DNA of 64,000 bases from Prorocentrum cordatum (Eukaryota; Sar; Dinophyceae; Prorocentrales; Prorocentraceae), in assembly GCA_963575745.1 (NCBI GenBank), contig CAUYUJ010015029.1, positions 62,001 through 126,000 on the forward strand. The letters run 5' to 3'. Under the pieces are notes generated by a model that worked only from the letters and a program-made list of their open reading frames with translations, ran no database searches and was not told where the DNA came from. Below, one piece after another: positions 53,401 to 64,000 of this stretch (position 1 is the stretch's first letter; each line of letters begins with the position of its first letter). The position numbers and the translations under genes are program-made.

Positions 53401-56030
53401 ACGCAACAGCTCAACGCGAGAGGGGCCGATGACGACGCGATCGCCAGCGGCGTGGCGCGACGCGAGGAGACGGGAGACCAGGGCTCGACCAATTCCCCCA
53501 AACCGCGCGTGCCAGAGAACGCGCCAGCAACGCGAGATTGCGCGGGTGCTTGGGGCCTGGCCTTGAGCGCGGCGCCCCGCGCCTCGCGGCCTGCTTCTTA
53601 CAACGGTCAAGTGCTAGGTTCAAGACGCGCGGGCGGAGACGTGGGCGACCCGTCCGCGCAGTCCACAATCATCTGCAAACGCTGCTGGAAGAATGGCCCT
53701 CTGCACGCAAGTCTCGGCAGCGCCCGCGCCGGCGCGGGGCGTGGAGGGCGAGGGGGGATGGAGACGACGACCGCTGTCCGAAATCAAGTCGCCAGCAATT
53801 TGCGCAGCTGGTTCCACGACCGACGAGAGGGCGAAGTGCTGGCAGGCGAGCCAGCTCGGGACGGGGCAGAAAATGCGGTCGATCATCGCCGCTGAGTTCT
53901 GATCACGCACATGGCGCGTCGGTTCCTGCCTCTCCAGCTCGATCGCGCGCGCCAGCGCCGCCCTCCGCTGCGGCGCCCGAGAGCGGCGTTGCCTCGAGCT
54001 GCGCTGGGCCGCCATCGCCGGAGCACGGAGGGCGAGCGAGTCAGCCTCGGAAAACTTGCTGTCGCCATTGACCATGACGATTTACGCCTGCGGGTCGGGG
54101 GCCACGCGCTGCGAGGCCGAATGGATGTCATCTGTCGCAAATCTCGCCCCCACGAACGTCAGCCCTCGATTGCGCGCTGTAGACGACCAAAGGGGGCGCG
54201 GGCAGGACGCCGCAAGAAGTGGGGCACGCCCAGGCACGAGCTCAGTCATATGCGACTTAATCTAGGAGCCTCCCTCCCGAGCAAGCGGCGGTAGCAAAAT
54301 TGCGACGACGACGACGACGCGAGTCTGACTGGCGCGGTTGTCAATGCAAAAACTGGCGCACGCTGAGACGGCGGGGCCCGCGGTCTTCAGGAAGACGCGA
54401 GTTTGTAGATCATCTTGATGTCATTCTCGCAGGAAAATGATTGTACTCCGCGGCGGCGATCGAGCAAGGTCGCCCCTCGTCAGGCTTGCATCTCCCCCCG
54501 CAGCTGGCAGCCGGGCTCGACAGTTCCAGGCGGCGAATCTCAGCGGCGGGCGAGGCCCACCAAACCTAGGCCGGGTACGCTGGAACAGGCTGTATACGCG
54601 AACGAGGCCAAGTCTCCTCGGCCCCGGAGACAGCGCGCGGGCGGCGCACGCCCGCGCGCCGCTGCTTGAGCCGACCAGCCTCGCTGAGGTTGTTCGGCCC
54701 CACAGAGGGTCTGGGCGGGCTCTTCGCCAGGAAGCACTTCGACGCGAGCGATTCGACTCCAGCCGACCGACGACGCCGCGACGCGCTCCCTATCCATGGA
54801 GATCTCCGAGGTCGGGCAGGTCTCGGCCAGGGCCTTGCGAAGGAAGTGGAGGACGACCTCGTGGCAGATCTGCTAGAGTTCTCCTGGGCCGAAGTGCAAA
54901 CGGCACGGCGCGCCCGAGCCAGCCTCCGCCGAGAACTCGTGCCAGAACCATCCGCCCTCTGGAGGTAGCGCAAGAGCATGCTGGCGCGCCTCGCCGTGGA
55001 CGCGGCCAGGCTCGAGAACTGGATGGCGAAGCTCTTGGTGGGGAGGTTGACCAGGGCCCTGAACTCGAAGTCCGACTCCTCAAAACCAAGAGAGGCCACC
55101 CAATGGGGCGAGAGAGGATTTGACCGCATCCGTGGTCGTGGATCTCCGCCGCAGGGACCTACATCTCCGCGCGAACGCGACCACCTGCGTGGCGCCGAAG
55201 TTGCGTTCAAACCCGCTGTGCACGAGCGGGGCGGGGCGAGGCTTCTGCTAAGCGAAAGCCAAGAGCTTGCAAAGCTCGGCCATCTCTGCCCGCAGGGCAG
55301 CAAACTGGTCATCATGCGCGCCAAGCCGCCCTACAGCATCCGAGATGCGCTTGTTCGTGGCGCCAAATTGTGACTGGAGCTAGCGATGAGCACCGCCCAC
55401 CTCAGGTCGAACGGCATCCATGATACGCTTGTCCACAGCACCGTCATCACGCGCGGCCACCTCCTTGCGGAGCAGGTCGACGCAGGCCAGGATCTTCGCG
55501 ATGCTGCCAGGTGTCTTCTTGGCGACCGAAGCCGGGACGTCGGCCGAGACGGTGGGCCTGTAGGTTTCCAGGACGTCGAGGCACGCCTGGCGGATTATGG
55601 ATTCCGAACAATCGCCCATGTCTTCGCCCATGTGTTCGCCCATGTATTCGTCCATGTCGCCATCTGGGCCAGCTGTATTGCTACTCTTGCGCGAGCGGGA
55701 GTGCCAGCATTGATCAGCTGCATCACCAGCAACAGCAGAAAAATGACGGTCACCTTTGCCAGCCCCCGCAGGGGCCTGCGAGAACTGCGACGGGAATGCC
55801 AGGCAAACGTCGAACGCCTGGACGTCGGCGGGGGGGGATATGCTGCCCGTCCGTCGCCACGCCACTAAACTGAGCACTGTCCCGCACAGGAACTGGAAAT
55901 GCGTCAGCTTACGCGCGCGAGCCCATGCTGGTGCGAGAGACGTGGCAATGCTCCAGCATGAGCTCACAAAAACATCCTGCTCTGGTCTCGAAATAGGGGC
56001 AACCACCCTCTGGCCGAGGGACATAAGCAC
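50401..56030 (-). pseudogene. Decayed LINE with endonuclease and reverse transcriptase, third lineage
   Basis: On the minus strand, after a truncated spliced leader (56045-56031), coding segments appear in order but in several frames. A coiled coil (SIAKILACVDLLRKEVAARD, then FGATNKRISDAVGRL) lies at about 55510-55270. A domain that often precedes the endonuclease in dinoflagellate LINEs (FEESDFEFRALV, SFAIQFSSLAASTARRASML) lies at 55100-54940. The endonuclease end (VNGDSKFSEADS at 54072, AAMIDRIFCPVPSWL at 53890) follows. RT is represented by LRNTGVQLSAIVSAALRPLL and PPRQRGFVLRRN (52786-52680), VLESLGLPNACLEFI (52545) and the catalytic-site equivalent GACADDTGG (about 52306). Many frameshifts make it dead. 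Below about 51.0 kb the Ser/Pro-rich frame cannot be assigned. Confidence 0.7.
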
Positions 56031-56045
56031 CTTGAGCCAAAATGG
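56031..56045 (-). other. Truncated spliced leader (DinoSL) at a LINE 5' end
   Basis: Minus strand reads CCATTTTGGCTCAAG, the last 15 nt of DinoSL, lacking the first CCGTAG. The break falls exactly after AG, which is where DinoSL relics begin when a leader-bearing gene is trans-spliced again. A TCC tract touches it on the 5' side, and dead LINE coding sequence follows. Confidence 0.85.
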
Positions 56046-56240
56046 AGGAGGGGGAGGAGGAGGAGGAGGAGGAGGAGGAGGAGGAGGAGGAGGAGGAGGA
56101 AGAGGAGGAGAAGGAGGAGGAGGAGGAGGAGGAGGAGGAGGAGGAGGAGGTGGAGCAGGAGGAGGAGGAGGAGCAGCAGCAGGAGGAGCAAGAGGAGGAG
56201 GAGGAGGAATAGGAGGGAGAAGAGGAGGAGAAGGAGGAAC
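56046..56240 (-). repeat. TCC microsatellite at the 5' edge of the third LINE
   Basis: About 190 bp of GGA/GAG triplets on plus (TCC on minus), with a few GCA and AAG interruptions. It adjoins the leader at 56045. The long poly-Pro frame running through it is an artefact. Confidence 0.85.
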
Positions 56241-56782
56241 ACAATCTAAGATGTCCTGGGGAATGCGTCCGTTGAGTTTATGTTGTTTGCTCCCGCCCCA
56301 CAAGACAATGGCCGCCCAGATGCGTGCGCTTCCACCCCGCAGGGCCCGTGGGCAACCGCAACGAAAGCGGGGGGCATTGACCTCAGGACGTGTTTCTCGC
56401 ATTCTGGCGTAAGAGGGTGGGGAAGGCAATCACGAGACCCATCGGGCCGTGGCTGTCGAAGGGTAGCGGTGCCCCGCTGGGCGTAGCTGGCGGAACACAT
56501 GAAAAGGCGCCTGCAACCGTACCCCTTAGGGCGTGGCATAAAAGGAAGGGGAGGATGCGGGAATGAAGAGGATGATGAGTAAGGGGGAGGGGGAAGAAGG
56601 ACGGGAGGTCTCATTGAAGGCAGGGGGGCAATGAAGGGGGCGAGGGTGGAGGAATGCGCGACGAAGAATGGAAGGTCATCCGCGCCCCTTCCACCCAACC
56701 CTCGCCCCGTCTTCGCATCACTACCCATCCCCTCCTTATACAACTCAGCCTACTCTTTCCCGCCATTCCTCTCCATTGGCGC
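56241..56782. other. No gene recognised
   Basis: Short frames only. No motif or repeat array. Confidence 0.4.
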
Positions 56783-57110
56783 CCTCCTCCTCCTCCTCCT
56801 CCTCCTCCTCCTCCTCCTCCCCCCTTCCAGCATCGTCCTCCTCTTCCTCCTCCCCGTCTTCTCGCCTCGGTTCCTCCTCATCATCATCCTGATCCCCTTC
56901 TTCGTCCTCATCAGCATTCTCGTCAACATCACCCCAATTGTTCATCTTGAACCCCTATCAGCATTATCAACATCATCAGCATCACCATCAACGTCATCAT
57001 CGTCATCGTCATCGTCGTCAGCATCATCCGGATCATGCGCATCAGCATCATCATCAGCATGTTCATCACGACCACCGTCATCATATCCTGCATCCTCGTC
57101 ATCCTGGTGG
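56783..57110 (+). repeat. TCC tract followed by CAT/ATC tract
   Basis: TCC triplets at 56784-56822, then a C/T-rich transition, then CATCAT / CGTCAT triplets at about 56960-57105. Poly-Pro, Ser, His and Met frames come from these. Confidence 0.8.
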
Positions 57111-57839
57111 TGCTGCGGCTCTTCCTAACCAACTTCCACCACATCGTGCTAACTGAGCTCGCCAGAAAGGGGGGAATCCACAGCATCGAAGGAACACGAA
57201 ACCCGCATCATCATCAATAACCTAAGCGCGCAAGTCCCTCACCGAGCCCTGACTATAACTGCCGTCACTACCAAATGCGCCAAAATCGTCATATTCGCGT
57301 TCCGTACCTCTCGTCCTACACACCAGATTCTGAACGAATCATTACCACCACCGCTGTATTCATCTTTGTCGTCTCATCGCCCTCTGCATGGTGAGCGCCA
57401 TTTTCGCACGTGGTCAAGAACGCCACATCCAACCCGAATCCCACCAGTTCTCTGGACGCAAGTGGTTGAAGCCGCTTCCCCTTGCAGCCAGAAGCTTTTG
57501 TGGAACAGATGGGTCGGCGGGCTAAGTCAACATCCGAATGATCTGGCCTGCATGTGCCGTCCATAGAGGATGAGGGAGACCAAAGGGCAGGGAAATGATG
57601 CGAAGGGGCGGGGGCGAGAGCGAGGCGAGCAGCCGATCGGGCAATGTGTGGTTGCCACTCGCACGCCAGGGGAAGCGCGAGCGCCTAGGGCATGGGGCGA
57701 TCACTACAAAGGGCTAACACATCAATGGTGTCATGGTCGGTCGGTTTGGCAACCGACTGGTGGAGGAGAAGGGCGAGAATTACAAGAAGGAGGAGAGGAG
57801 GAGAAGAGAGAGCAGAAGGAGGAGGAGGAGGAGAAATGG
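57111..57839. other. No gene recognised
   Basis: Mixed sequence; purine-rich from 57760. No motif. Confidence 0.4.
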
Positions 57840-58520
57840 AGGAGGAGGGTAGACCAGCGTAAACTCAAGGCCCATCCACGATATTGCAATAGACCCTCCC
57901 TCCGAGTTCCCTCTTCATGAGCCCCCACCTAATGTTCCATCGAGGGCAATGCCCCGTTGGAAGTCAACCGTTGGAAAACCTGGGACCGTGCCAAAACACC
58001 ATGCCTGGGACTTCCACGCCGCGGATCACCACCACTGTATCGACTTAACGACTCCTGGAGCTTCAGCACCGCAAATCAGTGTGACTGTTGCGCCCAGACG
58101 TTCCGACATCCTGTCTAACGTACTTTCTGGGACGGTCACCATGAGAACCCTTGAAACTGCTGCGGACACTGAAGACGAATACGCGCGGCGCTAAGGCGAT
58201 AACCACATTTTGAAAATGAACCCACCGGCATCCGTGGAAATCTTGCAAAACGTCCAAGTCGAAAGCGTGCGGCGCTAAGGCGAGAACCACATTTTGAAAA
58301 GAGACCGTCCTCCATCTGTGAAGCTCTTGCGTTTTTTGCAAAACATTTGTTCGGGGCGCGAATGCGAGAGCAACATTTTGAAAACGGGCCGCGTTCCATC
58401 TTGTAGCTCTGGTCGCGGCGCAAAAGCGAGAGCCGCATTTTGAAAACGGCCCGCCCTCCATGCGCGAAAATCTTGCGACTGTTTAGGACGGGTGTGCGCG
58501 GTGCTAGGGCGAGAGCCGCA
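57840..58520 (+). repeat. Composite repeat family B, copy 1
   Basis: A purine-rich lead passes into TAGACCCTCCCTCCGAG. Next comes a segment with GCCCCGTTGGAAGTCAACCG, CGTGCCAAAACACCATGCCT and GTGACTGTTGCGCCCAG. Four consecutive 65-85 bp units follow at about 58185, 58265, 58355 and 58415, each with GCGCTAAGGCGAGAACCACA or a variant and TTTTGAAAA. Same order as 60800-61510 and 61640-62250. Confidence 0.8.
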
Positions 58521-60799
58521 TTCTGCTGCGCTGACGCCCCAGACGGCCTTCCAAGGGCCACCGCGGGGGCCAGAGGGCCCAGAAACCATCAGACAGCCTC
58601 CCCCTCCCTCTCCTGCTGCGTCTCGCCGTCGATCCTCCCTGACCGAGGACCCAAGGCTTAGACCATGTCTGCATCCTGTCATTGCCTCTGGGGGCCTCCA
58701 GGGGCCTTCAGGCCCTCCACAGGCAAGATCTGGGGCGGCAGCCCCAGAAAATCATCGAAATCTGGTGGCTCGTCCGTCGAACTTAGCAGTCTCTGCGGCC
58801 TGGGGTTTGGGCCTGCTTGAATGCTGGCCCTTGGCTGGCCGTGCCCACTCTGCCTCCCCGCCCCGCGCGCAGGAAAGGGGGAGAAGAAGGAGAGGGTCCA
58901 GGATACACCCCCGGCCACCTTTGCTATATGATGGGCGGCGCACGGGCGGGGAAACACCAGCCCTCGGCAGCCTGAGCCGAGGAATGGCTGATGACGACGG
59001 ATCCCGCGAGGAGGGAGTCAACTGGGATGTGCGGGAGACACTTGCAGATGCGCCAGCGATGCTTCAACACACCCTCCCGTCCCAAGTCCCCTCCCCAGTC
59101 GCGTCCCTAAACCCTACAGGTGATCCTCCCTCTCCACTACGAAGTACTCCACTACGGTGCTCTCCACTAGGGCGTGCCACAGTTGATCGACAGCACCGCT
59201 CCGAAGGCGCGAGGCGCCCAAGGCGGAAGCGACATTTTGAAAAACGATCCAGCCTCGATCGGGGCATGCTGGAAACATTTGTGGGGCGCATGTCGGGCCG
59301 CGCACAACGAGTGATCCTGGGCCACGGCGACCTCCGGCGCGCGGCTACAGGGGGCCGCGGGGGGTGGGAGGGGGCGGGGGGGGGGCAGCTCCAGGCGCGC
59401 AAGCCAATTCCGTGGCGACCCCCCTGGGCCCACACCCAGAGGTCTCTCCGAAAGCGGGGATGGCGATGGCGACGCTTGCCGAATGCCGAGCGCGCTCCTC
59501 GCTCGTGACCGTGGCGCTGGCCTCGCCCAGCGCTTTGGCGAACCAGGCGCGCACGCCGATGCTGTGGTGATCCCCCTGGGTCCGCCTCGGAGGTCATTCC
59601 ACACACGGCCCACTCCTACGCGCACGGCCGAGGTGTGCACGGCGCGAAAGCGAGACCGACGCTGCAGGGGCGCGCAGGCCACTGCTGTGGGGATCATTAC
59701 TGGTCCCGCACCAGACGTGTGCACTCCTGCGTGCACGGCCGAGGTGTGCACGGCGCGGAGGTTGAGACCGACGCTGTGAACACCTCCACCCTCCGTCCGT
59801 GTAGCTGCTGGACAATTCCCAGGCCACGAGATATTCTTAAATCGCGAGACGACTCCAGCGAAGCTCCTGGTGGTGCGACCAGAAGGAGGTGGCCCCAAGA
59901 GAAAAGGGACCTAAGAAGAGGGGTGGGAAATACGAACGGGGAAATAGCAGGAGGGCGGACGAGGATGGGGCAGGAGGGAAAGATGGCCAAACCAGCCAAC
60001 AATGTATATGGTGAGATTCGCAGCGTAATTCGCGCCCTATCGTGGGATTCGCCGCTGGCTACATTCTTCGCAGCCTGCAGCGATTAAATATCATCGCGGG
60101 TGCTGCTACTAAAGCGGTGCGCGCGAGAGAGGGCAGAGAGAAAGCGGACAGCGCGACAAGGGAGGAGAGGAGGGAGGAGGGCAGGAGGGGTTTGAAGGTT
60201 GGGACGGGAGGGAGCACAGTGAAGGGGGGGGGGGGGGCGGAGAGGGTCCCTCCCCCTTCGCCCCGCTCCCCCACCCATCCCCCCGGGATGGAGGGAGGGG
60301 GGGAGGGGGAGGCGTGGAGCGGGAGACCATGTAGGGACGCTTGCGGAGGCGGGGAGGAACAGACCTGCACTCCCCAGTGGGCACACTGAGCCCTCCGCGC
60401 GCGCCCGAGGCCAGGGCCTTCCGGAGCACGGGTCGGCCCAAAGTCATACACGGATTTAGATCGAGGATACAACCTGTGGGACGCCTAGGGCTCCTGCTGG
60501 GTCTCAGTGGGCCTCCAGGGGCCTCCGAAGCCCTGGTGACCTGCGGGTATCTGGCTCTGGGGACATCTGGGGGAATCCTTCCTTTCGTGGCGGAAGGGGC
60601 AGTGTGGAAGTGGAGGAGGCGGGGCCACAACGGCAGCAGCAAGAGAAGGGCCAGGACGACGAGGAAGAGGACGAGGGCGGGGTGTGGAGGAAAAGCGGGC
60701 GGAGTGGAAAAAGGGGAGAAGAAGAGACGAAGAAGAAAAAGGAGAAGAAAGGAGAGGAGGCAGACGAGGCAATGAATGGGAGGGAGCGGGGAAGGAGGA
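58521..60799. other. No gene recognised; one stray family B unit
   Basis: Pro/Arg-rich frames without motifs. One isolated family B unit lies at about 59205-59245 (AGGCGGAAGCGACATTTTGA). A run of about 14 Gs lies near 60224-60237, and a GGA/GAA-rich patch at 60655-60760 leads into copy 2. CGAGGTGTGCACGGCGC occurs at 59628 and 59741, a short direct repeat. Confidence 0.4.
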
Positions 60800-61510
60800 G
60801 GAGAGGCCAGTGTAAATGCAAGACTCGTAGAAGATGTTGCAAACCCTCCCTCCGAGCACCCTCTCCAAAGGCCCTTTACAATGACTCATTTTAGCTGAAG
60901 AAAAAGTCCCACTGGAAAACAACTATTTGAAAATCCTGAAATGCGCCAGGACACCATTCGCGGGAGTTCTCGCCGCGAATCACGGTACCGATGCGTCGTG
61001 GCGATCATGGGTCGTGCCAGAACACCATTCCTTGGAATCCAACACCATGAAATCAACGTCACTGTTGCGCCCTGAAGGTCCGACATCGTGCCAATGCACC
61101 ATTTCTGAAGCGTTATCCATGTGAACAATTTCAACCCGCTGTGAATTCTGAAGGCGAATGTACGCGGCACCAAAGCGAAAGCCGCATTGCCGCGTTCTGA
61201 ACAGGGGCCACCTTCCATCCGTGGTATAACGAACGCGCGCGGCGCTAGCACGAGAAACGCATCTTCAACACGACCTGCCCCCATTCGCTAAACTGCTGCA
61301 GCTTTTTAGACGGATGCGCGCGGCGCTAAGGCGAGAGCCACATGTTGAAAACCACCTCTCCTCAATCCGTGAATCTAAGACGCGAAACACATTTTGAAAA
61401 CGGCCTGTCCCCAATACGTGAGACGTTTGCAAATCTGTTTGGGACGGTTGTGCGCGGCGCTGAAGCGAGGGCCACATTTCGAAAGCGGCCCGCCTTCCAT
61501 CCGTAAAGCT
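60800..61510 (+). repeat. Composite repeat family B, copy 2
   Basis: CAAACCCTCCCTCCGAGCAC is followed by CCAGGACACCATTCGCGGGA, then CGTGCCAGAACACCATTCCT and CACTGTTGCGCCCTGA. Units with CGGCGCTAAGGCGAGAGCCA and TTTTGAAAACGGCCTGTCC follow between 61150 and 61500. Confidence 0.8.
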
Positions 61511-62250
61511 GCTCCAGATTTCAAGCTTCAAGATCATAAATGGTGAAGAGATATCGAACGAAGCGCCCTGCCCGCTCTTCCGACTGGCGTTGGGGCCCGA
61601 CAGGGAGGAGTTATTCACAAGGGGAAAGGATCCCATGTAAACCCAAGACGCGTGAATGAGCTCTCAATTAAACCTCCCTCAAAATGCTCTTTTCATAGAC
61701 CCCATACACAAAATGAGCTCATTCCCGAAAGCGCCCCGTTGGAAGACAACCGTCTAAGGAACCCGAACCGGAGCAGAACGCCATTCTTGGGACTCCAGCG
61801 CCGCGAATCAACGCGACTGCTGCGCCACAGCAACCTTGAATCGTGCCAGAAAACCATTCCTGAGACTCCAGAATCACGAGTCAACGTGACTGTTGCGTCC
61901 AGGCAAGCCTACATCGTGCCCGAGCGCCGTGTGTAGGACTTCAACCCTGCGAAAGCTTGAAACTACCTTAAACGTTTCATGCGGGTATTCCTGGCGCAGA
62001 GGCGAAAAACACATCTTGAAAAGGAGCCGCCATCCACCCGTGAAGCAGCCGCACAATTTGAAGACGGTGCGCAGCACGAAAGCAAATAAGTAGAATTTGA
62101 AAAGGAACCACCCTACATCGGCGAAGCTGCTGCACAATTTTGAAACTGTTGGGCGCGGCGCTGATGTAGCATGCTGGGCACTTGAGCCACGTAAAGACGA
62201 TCACCACATTTTGAATACGGCTAGCCCTCCATCCATGAAGCTGTTGCAAA
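61511..62250 (+). repeat. Composite repeat family B, copy 3
   Basis: From about 61655: AAACCTCCCTCAAAATGC, then GCCCCGTTGGAAGACAACCG, GCAGAACGCCATTCTTGGGA, CAACGCGACTGCTGCGCC. Terminal units with GGCGAAAAACACATCTTGAA and TTTTGAATACGGCTAGCC follow at 61985-62230. 61511-61654 links copies 2 and 3. Confidence 0.75.
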
Positions 62251-63534
62251 TGTCAAATTCCAAGAGCTTAAATGGCGAAACGGTCTCAGGCGAAACGCAC
62301 GGCCGGCTTCACCGATACTTCTGGGGACGCCAAAAAGAAGAACTACTAATAGGGTACATGCATGGCTAAACGGAGGCGCAGGATGGGGGGGGAAGGCAGT
62401 GGAGTGACAAAGACAAAATGACTACTAAATACTCAGCGAAGACAAAGAAGCCAGGGCAATGACTCTTGAAGTCCTCCCGGCTATTCGATTCACTTGGGAC
62501 TGCTCCTTCCTCCTGCTCGTCCTCGACCCCCACGCACCCGCATTCCTGTTCCTCCTCCTTTTCCTCCAAGATCCAAGTTTTGTTCATTGTCCTCCTCCTC
62601 TCCCGTTCTTCCTCCTTCTCCTCTGCGTCCTCCCGCGCTCCCTCCTCCCGATCTGCCTTTGCTACTCCTCCTCTCTCCCGCCCTCATTCCTTCGCTCCCC
62701 TCCCCTCCTCTCCTTCCCCGCTCCCCTTTCCCCCTCCCTCCATCCCTCTCTCGCCTCCCTCACCCCCTGATTCCGAGGTTGGCGCGGGAACCGCCCCTAG
62801 CACGCTCAGAAAATTCGCCCCCAAAATGGTTACCTCAGCCTGGACGGTCGAAGAAACTCAGCAACGCGGTCAACAAGTTAACCAGCGTCCAGCCATACAA
62901 CTGCGAGGCCTGCTGTCCCCGAAACGGCAGTCGGGGAGGCGGGCGGCGGAAGAGGAGGAGGAGGAGGAGGAGGAGGAGGAAGAGGAAGAAGAGGAGGAGG
63001 GTAGAGGAGAGAAGAGGGAAGAGCAGGGAGAGGGAGCAGCAGAAGGGAAGGGGAGGATGAGGAGGACAAGGAAGGAGCAGAGAGGAGGAATGATAGGATG
63101 AGGAGGACCTACGCACATCATCAGGGATGGGGCGATACTCACAGCCGTGCTGAATAATTGGATCACCGATCCCCCGCATGGAATTCGTTGTTGCCGTCTC
63201 AAACACCGAACCTGGGGACCAGCCTTCCCGTCACAGATCGCCTGTCGATGGCCCCAGGGCGCCCGAGAGCGGCCCCAGGAAGGTGCTCCCACAGATCCGA
63301 CCTGTCGTTTTGTCCATATGCCCCCCCCCAACCCCCGAGCCCAGCAGAGTCCCGACCCTCTCCCCAGGGCCAGCGTTTCGTCCCGAGTCGTTCTGTGGCG
63401 GCCCGGGCCCCTGGGACAGGGGCCACAAGGGCCGAAGACAGCAAAAACCATCCGTTCTGCTCCTGCTCAGTGCGCTGGAGGCCTGGGCTCTCAGGGGGAG
63501 CCTGGGAGGCCTGGGGGGCGGGGGGGAGGAAAAG
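62251..63534. other. No gene recognised; TCC-rich and GGA tracts
   Basis: 62505-62760 is loosely TCC/CTC-rich. 62953-63002 is a GGA/GAA tract. The remaining frames (for example plus 63158-63534) have no motif. Confidence 0.45.
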
Positions 63535-63597
63535 GAGGAAGAGAACGACGAGGAGGAGGAGGAGGAGGAGGAGGAGGAGGAGGAGGAGAAGACAAGA
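63535..63597. repeat. GGA microsatellite
   Basis: Purine-only GAG/GAC-started tract, mostly GGA triplets at 63551-63590. Confidence 0.8.
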
Positions 63598-64000
63598 GTA
63601 CAAGAGCTAAGAGTCCAAGTGAATCGCGAGGACACAGCATCAACAAAAAGGGAACGCATCCCCGAACAGACCTCAAGGGATGGAGGCGGCAGCGGCATCA
63701 GACCCCACCTCCGGCGTCTCGCCGTCGCCCGTGGGCGCCGCCGCGGCAGGCACCAGCTCTGAAAAGATGAACGGCCCCAGCCGCTCCCCCGAATTCGGGT
63801 GGAGCCCCCGCTGGGCCGCCTCCAACATAGACTGGATTCGTGGATCCCGCCGCCCACCCCGCCCTCAACACAGACCCTACAGAGGCCGACGGATAATCGA
63901 TTCGGTCTGACGGCATGCGCACCGCATCGACAATAAATGGCCACTCGGTCGATCCACTCGACCACATGGCCAAGCCCAAATCAATGAGGGTTGCACGCCC
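63598..64000. other. No gene recognised at window end
   Basis: A plus-strand frame at 63680-63910 (SSEKMNGPSRSPEFGWSP) and an overlapping minus frame are both open. Neither has a recognisable domain, and the window ends before any could be confirmed. Confidence 0.3.

Noticed and set aside
55380-56429. Minus-strand 349-codon frame with a long poly-Pro run as a proline-rich protein
   Set aside because: The poly-Pro is the TCC microsatellite. The leader at 56045-56031 shows the transcript starts inside this frame, and the downstream part belongs to the dead LINE.
62821-62834. Minus-strand GGTAACCATTTTGG resembling the middle of DinoSL, near a GGA tract
   Set aside because: Only about 12 of 13 central bases match; the CTCAAG end is absent and no LINE frame follows. 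Could be an old relic but not supportable.

Overview
The window is nuclear DNA from a dinoflagellate. The decisive evidence is an exact copy of the dinoflagellate trans-spliced leader (DinoSL: CCGTAGCCATTTTGG followed by CTCAAG) at 20985-21005 on the minus strand, with two further leader relics at 24184-24207 and 56031-56045. High GC content, many microsatellites, tandem minisatellites and several non-LTR (LINE) retrotransposons agree with this. The style of the LINE proteins resembles large repeat-rich genomes such as Prorocentrum, but the genus is a guess. I see no convincing host gene, no tRNA or rRNA, and no bacterial-type operon. Most long open frames here are by-products of GC-rich repeats.

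Layout. 0-4.6 kb: a decayed Cys-rich reading frame on the minus strand, then about 2.5 kb of degenerate GGCCCCAAGA-type repeats arranged in larger units. 4.9-9.9 kb: three pieces of dead LINE coding sequence on the plus strand, the last (7.7-9.7 kb) a 5'-truncated relative of the intact element. 10-14.6 kb: palindromes and short tandem arrays. 14.7-21.0 kb: an apparently intact LINE on the minus strand, carrying the leader at its 5' end, ORF1 (zinc-ribbon and coiled coil), ORF2 (endonuclease, reverse transcriptase, RNase H, zinc knuckles) and a TCC tail. 21-26 kb: a GGA/TCC tract, an unrecognised frame, and a second decayed LINE behind a leader relic. 26.3-31 kb and 43.7-47 kb: a composite repeat family present in both orientations, made of TTG/CAA tracts, CCCGCGACCCA minisatellites and about 750 bp units containing GAGA-loop hairpins. 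31-33 kb: an RT fragment and an ORF1-like frame with two in-frame TAG codons. 35-36 kb: an 89 bp satellite. 40-41.4 kb: an approximately 335 bp tandem repeat. 50.3-56.2 kb: a third LINE lineage on the minus strand, frameshifted, with a truncated leader abutting a TCC tract. 57.8-62.3 kb: three copies of another composite repeat.

How the parts fit together. The LINE copies appear to derive from mRNAs that had received the spliced leader by trans-splicing and were then reverse transcribed back into the genome. Three of them (7.7-9.7, 14.7-21.0 and 50.3-56.0 kb) have TCC tracts, read on their own coding strand, at both ends. For the first two the 3' TCC tract starts 52 and 55 nt after matching stop codons. 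This points to a cycle in which trans-spliced LINE transcripts with microsatellite tails insert into, and spread, TCC microsatellites. Everything here is read by eye: protein family assignments rest on motifs, and repeat boundaries are approximate.
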